From assembly GCF_001045465.1 (NCBI RefSeq), contig NZ_LFND01000004.1:280750-344749 (forward strand): a DNA stretch of 64,000 bases, written 5' to 3'. The number at the start of each line of letters is the position of its first letter. The first letter of the stretch is position 1. Of this stretch, positions 1 to 6,762 are shown piece by piece. A program made the translations under genes and the position numbers. The notes beneath the pieces are model-generated. The model did no database searches, was not told the origin of the DNA, and saw nothing but the letters and a program-made list of their open reading frames with translations. Origin of the DNA: Chryseobacterium angstadtii. GTDB taxonomy: Bacteria > Bacteroidota > Bacteroidia > Flavobacteriales > Weeksellaceae.

Positions 1-649
1 TAAGTTTAAATTTATTGAAATAAAACTGAATTCCCATTTCTGCAGACCAGGCAAAATTGTGCGTTGTAGATCTGAAAACCTGCTGCATGTTGTCATCTTC
101 TGAATCTGAGTTAGACTGAAGGTTCACTACATAGTTTACCCCTGCAGCAATATAAGGTCTTGAATTGTACCATCTCTGTCCGTGAAGTTCAAGTAATACA
201 GGAATATCTACCAATGTAGATTTGATTTCTCTTACTCTGTCTTTCTCAGTTAAAGTCATTGGAGTAAAAGGAGGGTTAGTCAATGTTCCGGCAGCATACT
301 GGTCATTGGACTGGGTATTAAAAGTTAACTGTCTCTGAGCAAATTGTAAACCTGGTTCCATTCTTAAATCCAGATAGTCATTCAATCTCCACTTGGCGAT
401 CAAACCGGCTCCGAAGCTGTAGCTTTCTCTGGATTTAACGAGATTCTGGTTACCTTCCGAACCATATCTTGGATGTAGGACGATACGGTAGTCCAGCCTG
501 TTGCCGTTTAAATAAAAACCCCAACTGAATTTCTGCTCGTCAAAGTCTTCCAACTTATCCATTCTGTTTCGGGTTCTGAATTGTGCATCTGCAAAAACTG
601 CAATATTGACTGAGGCTAAAACCAGTGCTCTTAATAGAAATTTATTCAT
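1..649 (-). CDS. porT: PorT-family outer-membrane protein (type IX secretion), 3' end beyond window
   Basis: The reading frame starts with ATG at 649 and stays open to the window edge, so only about 216 N-terminal residues are present. Residues 1-22 form a signal peptide ending near FADAQ. The rest reads as alternating hydrophobic beta-strand segments (for example LRMEPGLQFAQRQL and RPYIAAGVNYVVNL), which is typical of a small outer-membrane barrel. PorT/SprT is an outer-membrane-associated protein needed for the type IX secretion system, and T9SS cargo genes at 55-57 kb fit with that. The gene follows ubiE with a 3-nt gap, an arrangement I recall from other Flavobacteriia. The call rests on family resemblance and this synteny; a generic PorT-like barrel is the alternative. 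Confidence 0.75.
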   Translation of the reverse strand, partial: MNKFLLRALVLASVNIAVFADAQFRTRNRMDKLEDFDEQKFSWGFYLNGNRLDYRIVLHPRYGSEGNQNLVKSRESYSFGAGLIAKWRLNDYLDLRMEPGLQFAQRQLTFNTQSNDQYAAGTLTNPPFTPMTLTEKDRVREIKSTLVDIPVLLELHGQRWYNSRPYIAAGVNYVVNLQSNSDSEDDNMQQVFRSTTHNFAWSAEMGIQFYFNKFKL

Positions 650-652
650 AGG

Positions 653-1384
653 TTACTTTGTTGCTTTATAAATTGTGGCTATACCTAAACTTAGCTTTTT
701 ATATTCTACTTTCTTAAATCCTGTATCTAAAAGAATTTGTTTCATCTTTTCCCCGAAAGGAAAAGCATTTACAGAATCCGGAAGGTATGTATATGCCCTA
801 TTATCTTTGGAAACCAGTCTGCCGATGGCAGGTAATATATTTTTGAAATAAAACATATAAAATGGCCCTAAGAACCCCTCAACCTTTGAAAACTCCAGTA
901 TATAAACACTCTTGTTATCTTTAACTACTCTTCTTAACTCTGCTAAACCTTTGGGAAGGTTTTCAAAATTCCTTACTCCAAATGCAACGGAAACAGCATC
1001 AAATCTATTGTCCTCGAACGGTAAATTTTCTGCATCTCCTTTTTGCATGGAAATTTTGCCGTCTAATTTAAGTTTTTTTATTTTAATAACGCCAACATTT
1101 AGCATTTGTTGTGATAAATCTAAACCAATTACTTTTGCGTTGGTTCCTTTTTCAATGGTAATTGCTAAATCTCCCGTTCCTGTAGCCACATCCAGCACTT
1201 CCTGCGGATTGTCTTTTTTCATCATTTTCACCAATGTATTTCTCCATAAAACATCAATTTTCATAGATAAAACATGATTCAGAAGGTCGTACTTCGGTGC
1301 AATATTGTCGAACATATCCTCTACCTGGCTTTTTTTAGTAGCCTCAGAATTGTAGGGAGTCACTTTGGTAATATCTTTTGTCAA
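653..1384 (-). CDS. ubiE: Demethylmenaquinone methyltransferase (UbiE/MenG)
   Basis: A SAM-dependent C-methyltransferase that converts demethylmenaquinone to menaquinone, the respiratory quinone of this group, at the inner face of the cytoplasmic membrane. The 243-residue length is normal for UbiE. The UbiE signature YDLLNHVLSMKIDVLWRN lies near residues 32-49, and the SAM-binding glycine motif DVATGTGDLA near 65-74. GDAENLPF and the later GVRNFENLPKGLAELRRV segment are also typical. It sits between a small membrane protein gene (3-nt gap) and porT (3-nt gap), so the three genes are almost certainly co-transcribed from the promoter near 1981-1988. Confidence 0.95.
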   Translation of the reverse strand: MTKDITKVTPYNSEATKKSQVEDMFDNIAPKYDLLNHVLSMKIDVLWRNTLVKMMKKDNPQEVLDVATGTGDLAITIEKGTNAKVIGLDLSQQMLNVGVIKIKKLKLDGKISMQKGDAENLPFEDNRFDAVSVAFGVRNFENLPKGLAELRRVVKDNKSVYILEFSKVEGFLGPFYMFYFKNILPAIGRLVSKDNRAYTYLPDSVNAFPFGEKMKQILLDTGFKKVEYKKLSLGIATIYKATK

Positions 1385-1387
1385 AAC

Positions 1388-1957
1388 TTAAAACTTGTAA
1401 TATTCTTTGTAATAATTTAGGAAATCCTGCTTTCTGAAAATCTTTGATCTGGATTCCACTTTTTGGATATTTTTGATCACTTTATCGTAATCTTCATCTA
1501 CATTATAATAAAAATCTTCCGTGTAAAGCTTGTTGAAACGCTTTGCACCTCCGAAATAATCTTTTCCGTCTATTGTAATTTTGTCCAGTGCCAAAAGTAA
1601 TGAATCTTTTTTAAGATTGTAGCCATAATATTGATCATTAATATAATAATCCTGATGGGCAATATTCAGCAATCCACGGATTTTATTTACTTCAAAAGCG
1701 GAATCGTAAAGCATTTTTTTATTCTGATCGAAAACTTTAATAGAATTTTTACCCTTATTAATATCCACATGAACGGACTGTCCTGCTGAAATAATTCCTT
1801 CGGATCCGTTATTGATTTTAAAATAATAAGTATTGGGAGTAGGGTTATCTACTATAAAATAATTTTTCTTGGCTAAAAAAAAGAAGTAGACCCCAAAGGC
1901 AAGGATAAACACCACAGCAGCAATAAGTAAGCCTTTTAAGGACGAGTTGTTTTTCAT
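1388..1957 (-). CDS. Hypothetical single-pass membrane protein
   Basis: A 189-residue protein I do not recognise as a named family. Residues 8-28 form one strong transmembrane helix after a short positive N-terminus, leaving about 160 residues outside the cytoplasm. The exported part begins with a stretch that looks like a small beta domain (FIVDNPTPNTYYFKINNG) and ends in a basic, tyrosine-rich tail. It is the first gene of the ubiE-porT operon, with 3 nt to ubiE. A TAnnTTTG promoter box on the minus strand lies 24 nt upstream of the ATG, which supports the chosen start. Function unknown; position alone suggests an envelope role. Confidence 0.8.
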   Translation of the reverse strand: MKNNSSLKGLLIAAVVFILAFGVYFFFLAKKNYFIVDNPTPNTYYFKINNGSEGIISAGQSVHVDINKGKNSIKVFDQNKKMLYDSAFEVNKIRGLLNIAHQDYYINDQYYGYNLKKDSLLLALDKITIDGKDYFGGAKRFNKLYTEDFYYNVDEDYDKVIKNIQKVESRSKIFRKQDFLNYYKEYYKF

Positions 1958-1980
1958 ACGATTGTAAAGTACAATTTTTG

Positions 1981-1988
1981 CAAATTTA
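1981..1988 (-). promoter_or_regulatory. Promoter -7 box for the ubiE-porT operon
   Basis: The minus strand reads TAAATTTG, a perfect Bacteroidota TAnnTTTG box, 23 nt before the ATG at 1957. No clear -33 TTG was seen at the expected distance. Confidence 0.55.
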
Positions 1989-2025
1989 ATAATATTTTTA
2001 ATTCTCCGTTATTAATATTAATTAT

Positions 2026-2033
2026 TAACTTTG
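2026..2033 (+). promoter_or_regulatory. Promoter -7 box for the FabH-like gene
   Basis: TAACTTTG matches TAnnTTTG and lies 25 nt before the ATG at 2059. It is divergent from the minus-strand box about 40 bp away, so this short spacer carries back-to-back promoters. Confidence 0.55.
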
Positions 2034-2058
2034 CATCTTTAAAAAATCATATAAACGA

Positions 2059-3126
2059 ATGCCGAATACGATCATTATTGGTTCTGGATCCTATATTCCT
2101 AACAGAGTTATTGGTAGAGACTATTTTATGAATTCTGAGTTCTATACAGAAGACGGGGTAAAGATTGAAAAACCTGCAGAAGAAACCATTGCGAAGTTTG
2201 TAGAAATTACTGAAATTGAGAACAGGAGATTCATAGATGACCACCTTTCCAACTCACAGATCGGTTACGAAGCCGCAAAAATTGCTCTTGAAGACGCCAA
2301 AGTAGATGGCGAAGAACTGGATTACATTATTTATGCAAGCAACTTTGGGGAAGTTACTGCAAACGGCTATGCTGACTTTATGCCAACAATGGCTGCCAGA
2401 GTGAAGAATAAACTAGGCATTAAAAACAGAAAATGTGTAACCTACGATATGCTTTTCGGTTGCCCGGGATGGGTAGAAGCCATGATTCTGGCCGATAACC
2501 TGATTAAAGCCAAAACAGCCAAAACCATTCTGGTAATTGGTGGTGAAACATTAAGCCGTGTAACAGATCCTTACGACAGAAACAGAATGATTTTTGCAGA
2601 CGGTGCCGGAGCGGTAGTGGTAAAAGCTACTGACGATGAAAACGTAGGAATTATCTCTCACAATACCATTTGTGACAACGGTCCTGAACTAAATTATCTG
2701 GCCAACGGTCCTTCGATCAATAAAGATGCCGATCAGACCCGTTTATTTGTAAGAATGCAGGGAAGAAAAATCTATGAATACGCTCTTAAAAACGTACCCG
2801 TAGCGATTAAAGAAACCATTGAAGATGCAGGACTTTCTATTGAAGATATCGACAAGATTTTAATTCACCAGGCGAATGCCAAGATGGATTATGCAATGAT
2901 TGAAAGACTTCATAAGCTTTATGATGTGAAAGATTACGACCATTCTATCTCTCCTATGACTATTCAAGACCTCGGAAATACGTCTGTAGCAACCATTCCT
3001 ACCATGTATGATTTAATATTTAAAGGAAAAATGGACGGTCAAACGTTTAAAGAAAAAGGTAACATTGTGATGACTTCGGTAGGTGCCGGAATGAACATCA
3101 ATGCTATCGTTTACAGATTTCCTTAA
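2059..3126 (+). CDS. 3-oxoacyl-ACP synthase III family protein (FabH-like)
   Basis: A thiolase-fold condensing enzyme of the FabH/KAS III family, 355 residues and so somewhat longer than the 310-330 of classical FabH. The catalytic triad is visible: Cys135 in YDMLFGCPGW, His270 in ILIHQANAKM and Asn307 in LGNTSVATIP. Members of this longer Bacteroidota branch may start branched-chain or other special acyl chains rather than serve as the main FabH; that is inference. Upstream is the divergent ubiE operon, and a terminator follows at 3152, so the gene is probably monocistronic. Substrate cannot be assigned from sequence alone. Confidence 0.85.
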   Translation: MPNTIIIGSGSYIPNRVIGRDYFMNSEFYTEDGVKIEKPAEETIAKFVEITEIENRRFIDDHLSNSQIGYEAAKIALEDAKVDGEELDYIIYASNFGEVTANGYADFMPTMAARVKNKLGIKNRKCVTYDMLFGCPGWVEAMILADNLIKAKTAKTILVIGGETLSRVTDPYDRNRMIFADGAGAVVVKATDDENVGIISHNTICDNGPELNYLANGPSINKDADQTRLFVRMQGRKIYEYALKNVPVAIKETIEDAGLSIEDIDKILIHQANAKMDYAMIERLHKLYDVKDYDHSISPMTIQDLGNTSVATIPTMYDLIFKGKMDGQTFKEKGNIVMTSVGAGMNINAIVYRFP

Positions 3127-3151
3127 AAATATTTAGTTAACATAAAATATT

Positions 3152-3183
3152 AAAAGCACAGGGAATTATTCTTTGTGCTTTTT
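3152..3183 (+). terminator. Rho-independent terminator after the FabH-like gene
   Basis: The 9-bp stem AAAAGCACA / TGTGCTTTT is followed by a T-rich tract, 26 nt after the stop codon. Confidence 0.6.
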
Positions 3184-3193
3184 AAATTGAATT

Positions 3194-4399
3194 ATGCAGA
3201 GAAATTTTTTGATCATTACCGCTATTTTTTTATTCCTGGAAGTATATATTTTCCAGGCTATACGGACATTAACTGATAATTTCTGGATCCGTCTCGGATA
3301 CTGGGTCGTCTCTTTAACGGTTTACGGAATTTTCGCGTATGAAATCTCTCATTTCCAACGGTCAGACCGAAGTACAGCAAGGGCTCAGATTATGATTTCC
3401 CTGTTTCTGATCTTTATCCTCCCTAAAATTTTCATCGTTCTGTTTTTATTAATTGATGATATTTTCAGAACGGGAAGCTATTTAATCGGCTTAACACAGC
3501 CAAGAGAGAACTTTTTTCCGGAAAGAAGAAAATTTCTGAGCATCGTAGGTCTGGGTCTTGGAGGCGTCCTTTCTGCCCTTTTTATCGATGGAATTACGTT
3601 TGGAAAATACAGGCACACCGTAAGAAGAATCAAGGTGAAAATTCCAGGGCTTTCGAAAAATTTTGAAGGTTATAAAGTGATTCAGATCTCCGATGTTCAC
3701 AGTGGGAGCTTTTCAGACCCGTCAAAACTTCAGCATGCTATTGATCTGATTAATGAACAAAACCCGGATCTTGTGCTTTTTACAGGAGATATGGTGAATA
3801 ATATTTCTGATGAATTCAAACCTTTCATTCCTTTATTTTCGAAAATAAAAGCCAAAGACGGCAAATTAGCAGTACTTGGAAACCACGACTACGGCGATTA
3901 CGTAACATGGGCTTCCCTTGATGCCAAAAAGAAAAATCTGGACACCCTTATCGACTATGAAAGACAGGCCGGTTTTGATATGCTGAGAAACGAACACAGA
4001 GTGATTGATAGAAACGGAGAAAAGCTATACATTCTCGGTGTTGAAAACTGGGGTTTAAAGCCATTTCCTCAATTCGGAAAGATTGATGATGCTTTAAAAG
4101 GCGTACCGGAATCCGCTCCGAAAATCTTGATGAGCCATGATCCTACCCATTTCGATTATGTAGTTAAAAAACACCCGGGAAACATTCATTTGACCCTTTC
4201 GGGACACACTCACGGAATGCAGTTTGGTTTAGATCTGAAAAATGTAAAATGGTCACCTGTACAGTACCGCTATCCAAAATGGGCCGATCTTTACGAAAGC
4301 GAAGGAAAAATGCTGTATGTCAACAGAGGTTTCGGGGTATTGGGATATCCGGGAAGAGTTGGAGTATTGCCTGAAATTACGTTGTTTGAGTTGAGCTAA
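3194..4399 (+). CDS. Membrane-anchored calcineurin-like metallophosphoesterase (YkuE/YaeI type)
   Basis: A 401-residue protein with an N-terminal membrane domain of about four helices (residues 1-25, 32-50, 64-90 and 113-133) followed by a metallophosphoesterase domain. The metal-binding motifs occur in order: DVHSG (Asp167, His169), GDMV (Asp199), GNHDYGD (Asn230, His231), MSHDPTHF and SGHTHG. This matches the YkuE/YaeI class, some members of which act on UDP-diacylglucosamine or other phosphoesters at the membrane; the substrate here is unknown. It begins 68 nt after the FabH-like gene but is separated from it by a hairpin terminator. Confidence 0.88.
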   Translation: MQRNFLIITAIFLFLEVYIFQAIRTLTDNFWIRLGYWVVSLTVYGIFAYEISHFQRSDRSTARAQIMISLFLIFILPKIFIVLFLLIDDIFRTGSYLIGLTQPRENFFPERRKFLSIVGLGLGGVLSALFIDGITFGKYRHTVRRIKVKIPGLSKNFEGYKVIQISDVHSGSFSDPSKLQHAIDLINEQNPDLVLFTGDMVNNISDEFKPFIPLFSKIKAKDGKLAVLGNHDYGDYVTWASLDAKKKNLDTLIDYERQAGFDMLRNEHRVIDRNGEKLYILGVENWGLKPFPQFGKIDDALKGVPESAPKILMSHDPTHFDYVVKKHPGNIHLTLSGHTHGMQFGLDLKNVKWSPVQYRYPKWADLYESEGKMLYVNRGFGVLGYPGRVGVLPEITLFELS

Positions 4400-4424
4400 G
4401 AGTTACGGGATCCGAGATTCGGGG

Positions 4425-4456
4425 TTTGAGAGTTCGAGGGTTTGAGAGTCTGAGTG
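4425..4456 (+). repeat. Degenerate 8-bp tandem array
   Basis: Four octamers in register, TTTGAGAG TTCGAGGG, then TTTGAGAG TCTGAGTG. They are preceded by a gggatccgagattcgggg block that recurs in similar form at 4609-4634 and 30688-30711. Confidence 0.6.
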
Positions 4457-4685
4457 TTTAAAGTTGGTGGAGTTTGCAAATCTGTTAATTGAATCTTAAT
4501 TCATGAAAGCCCCTATCCGTGGTGTCTGAGGCCCTCGAAGCCACCATTACAAATGTCTGAAATCTGACATCTAAAATCTTTTTTGATTCTACAACTTAAA
4601 GTTAGTTGCGGGATACGAGGTTCGGGGTGAGAGAGTTTAAGAGTTTGAGAATTGTCGGTGCTAATTCTTAATTGCTAGTTATAAA

Positions 4686-4776
4686 TCTGAAATCTGAAAT
4701 CTGGTATCTGATATCTTAAGTCTTGATTCTTGGCTCTTGACTCTTGACTCTTGACTCTTGACTCTTGCTTCTCAAT
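4686..4776 (+). repeat. Heptanucleotide tandem array, 13 units
   Basis: Every unit starts with TCT in strict 7-bp register: two copies of TCTGAAA, then TCTGGTA, TCTGATA, TCTTAAG, TCTTGAT, TCTTGGC, four identical copies of TCTTGAC (4735-4762), TCTTGCT and TCTCAAT. Units drift in sequence while the period holds. There are no spacers, so it is not a CRISPR array. Confidence 0.8.
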
Positions 4777-4813
4777 ATCCCAGTCAAAACACCCAAGTCT
4801 CAAACTACATCAC

Positions 4814-4855
4814 AATCCCTAATCCCTGCAACCTACTACCTAATATCTGCCACCT
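4814..4855 (+). repeat. Heptanucleotide array ending in CT
   Basis: Six 7-bp units in register: AATCCCT twice, then GCAACCT, ACTACCT, AATATCT and GCCACCT. The array reaches the 3' end of the convergent deacetylase-like gene. Confidence 0.6.
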
Positions 4856-5606
4856 AAAAAATATAATCCTTCATCCGCGACGTCGCCATATCATGCTCAT
4901 TCACCCAGGTAAGGAGGGTATCGAGTTTGTCTTCCATTTTTTTCCCTGAAAAGAGGCTTCTGTAAAACGGAATATCAAAGCGGTATTTTTTAAAATCGGT
5001 GAACTGCCAGGAATTAAGATAGATCAGGACAAAATCATCATTCTTCAGGGTTTCAAAAACCATACTCTGATAATAGTTCATCGGCAGGATCTGGAATACA
5101 AAATCATTATACGGTAGCTGGCTGTATGGTGAAATACTTTCGGGTACAATACTCAGTCCATTTTCTTCATTGATTTCAGTATCTCTTTTCAGTCTTTTGA
5201 ACGGAAAAAGAATATCTGCATTATCAATATTGGAGACGTAATTAAACTCGAGTGATTTCAAATCTTCCTGAGCCAGTTTAAAATCTTTCTGCCTGATTCC
5301 TCTGATCTGTTTTTCCAGAAGATCCTGAATATTTTTTTTCACTTCTTCAATTTTCTGAAGATCTGAATTCAAATTATAAAAAGCAATTTCATGCCCTTTG
5401 GATGAAATTGCTTTTATTAAATTCTGCAGTTTTTCTGCTATGGAAATCTCCACAAAAAAACTGGCTTTTATATCATGGATATCTAAAATCCGAAGAATAG
5501 CTTTTGTATTATCTTCTGTGATCTTCAGTCTTTCTTCATCAGAAATTTGAACGCTGTTTTTGGCGTCAGCCTCTATATTTAAGATGTTAAAAGTTAATAA
5601 AATCAT
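4854..5606 (-). CDS. Degenerate polysaccharide-deacetylase-like (NodB-fold) protein
   Basis: The 250-residue layout follows the NodB/DUF3473-type deacetylases along its whole length: ILLTFN near the start, a KAILRILDIHDIKASFFVE strand-helix segment at residues 35-53, GHEIAFYNL at 71-79, and a YLNSWQF segment where family members have YLHPWE. The metal and catalytic residues are missing: the usual TFDD Asp pair reads TFNI, and the HxxxH motif after GHEI is lost. It is therefore probably catalytically dead. No signal peptide is seen. Neighbours are a repeat-filled spacer and threonine dehydrogenase. An intact frame despite lost active-site residues argues for a retained non-enzymatic role. Confidence 0.65.
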   Translation of the reverse strand: MILLTFNILNIEADAKNSVQISDEERLKITEDNTKAILRILDIHDIKASFFVEISIAEKLQNLIKAISSKGHEIAFYNLNSDLQKIEEVKKNIQDLLEKQIRGIRQKDFKLAQEDLKSLEFNYVSNIDNADILFPFKRLKRDTEINEENGLSIVPESISPYSQLPYNDFVFQILPMNYYQSMVFETLKNDDFVLIYLNSWQFTDFKKYRFDIPFYRSLFSGKKMEDKLDTLLTWVNEHDMATSRMKDYIF

Positions 5607-5687
5607 TTAAATTTAATTTTAGATAGAATTTATAATTAATTAAAAATCAGATGTTAAAATAAAATTTATTTAAACATCAACTTTAAG

Positions 5688-6656
5688 TTATTGATTTTTA
5701 TTCAATTTCACTTTAAGATTCTTAATCATATCCTTAGACATTTCAGAAATTCCGAAATCATACGTCAGTCCCCAGTCTTTTTTCGCTACAGAATCATCAA
5801 TAGATGCCGGCCACGAATCTGCAATAGCCTGTCTGAAATCCGGTTGATAATCAATTGAAAAATCCGGAATTTCTTTCTTGATTTCTTCAGCCAGTTCTTT
5901 CGGTGTAAAAGACATTCCTCCTAAATTATAAGACGAACGAACGGTAAGACTTTCCTTCGGAGCATCCATTAATTTCAACGTTGCGTTAATGGCATCATCC
6001 ATATACAACATTGGCATTCCTGTATCTTCGGAAATGAAGCTGGTGTATTTTCCTTCTTCTATTGCTTCGTAAAAAATCTCAACGGCATAGTCTGTAGTTC
6101 CTCCACCTGCAGGAGTCTTCCATGAAATAAGTCCCGGATATCTGATACTTCTTACATCTACCCCATACTTATCGAAATAATATTCGCACCATTTCTCTCC
6201 TGCCATTTTAGAGATTCCATATACCGTGGTAGGATTTAAAACAACATCCTGCCCTACATTATGTTTTGGAATTCCTTTCCCGAATACCGCAATTGAACTT
6301 GGCCAGAAGATCTTTTTAAGAAGCCCTTCTTTTGCCATTTCACAGAAATGAAGAAGAGGTTCAAGATTCAGTTTCCATGCAAAAATGGGTTGCTTTTCTG
6401 AAGTCCCGGACAAAAGGGAAGCCAGATGGTAAACTGTAGTGATCTCGTAATCTTTAATGACCTGTCTCACCAGCTGAGTATTGGTAACATCCATTCTTTC
6501 ATAATGTCCGGCAGCTGTAATTCCTTTCTGCCATCTGTCCAATCCTGAGGCTACTACATTTTCAGCTCCGTGAATCTCAACAAGTCTGTTCGTCAGTTCG
6601 GTGCCGATCTGTCCCAGAGCACCTGTAATCAATATTCTTTCCGTATAGGATTCCAT
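5688..6656 (-). CDS. NAD-dependent L-threonine 3-dehydrogenase (short-chain, epimerase-like)
   Basis: A 322-residue extended short-chain dehydrogenase. The NAD-binding motif TGALGQIG spans residues 11-18, with catalytic Ser121 (WPSSIAVFG), Tyr146 and Lys150 (YGISK). The segment GLISWKTPAGGGTTDYAVEI is characteristic of the epimerase-type threonine dehydrogenases known from Flavobacterium and other psychrotolerant bacteria, which oxidise L-threonine to 2-amino-3-ketobutyrate. Annotation as a generic NAD-dependent epimerase/dehydratase is the main alternative. A TACTTTTG promoter box lies 27 nt upstream of the ATG. Confidence 0.85.
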   Translation of the reverse strand: MESYTERILITGALGQIGTELTNRLVEIHGAENVVASGLDRWQKGITAAGHYERMDVTNTQLVRQVIKDYEITTVYHLASLLSGTSEKQPIFAWKLNLEPLLHFCEMAKEGLLKKIFWPSSIAVFGKGIPKHNVGQDVVLNPTTVYGISKMAGEKWCEYYFDKYGVDVRSIRYPGLISWKTPAGGGTTDYAVEIFYEAIEEGKYTSFISEDTGMPMLYMDDAINATLKLMDAPKESLTVRSSYNLGGMSFTPKELAEEIKKEIPDFSIDYQPDFRQAIADSWPASIDDSVAKKDWGLTYDFGISEMSKDMIKNLKVKLNKNQ

Positions 6657-6682
6657 TTTTAAATATTTTTTTTAGAGTTGTA

Positions 6683-6690
6683 CAAAAGTA
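6683..6690 (-). promoter_or_regulatory. Promoter -7 box for threonine dehydrogenase
   Basis: The minus strand reads TACTTTTG (TAnnTTTG), 26 nt upstream of the start codon at 6656. Confidence 0.5.
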
Positions 6691-6713
6691 AAAAAATCGT
6701 GCTTAACATAATG

Positions 6714-6741
6714 AAAAAGGCATGTAAAAACATGCCTTTTT
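6714..6741 (-). terminator. Terminator of the large TonB receptor gene
   Basis: The stem AAAAAGGCATG / CATGCCTTTTT has 11 bp and a 6-nt loop, with a T-run on the minus strand, about 22 nt after the stop codon at 6763. Confidence 0.7.
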
Positions 6742-6762
6742 CATAAGCCTCCAAAAAAATGA

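Larger units (their letters stand above)
4400..4853. other. Non-coding spacer of 454 bp filled with short-period repeats
   Basis: No plausible gene lies between the phosphoesterase and the degenerate deacetylase. The spacer holds an octamer array (4425-4456), a compact hairpin (4521-4545, GGTG..TGAGG-C-CCTC..CCACC), a heptamer run (4556-4583), a second copy of the cgagnttcgggg block (4609-4634), a 13-unit heptamer array (4686-4776) and heptamers ending in CT (4814-4855). Confidence 0.8.

Noticed and set aside
4721..4769. CRISPR-like repeat array
   Set aside because: The 7-bp units follow each other with no spacers, and no cas genes are present.
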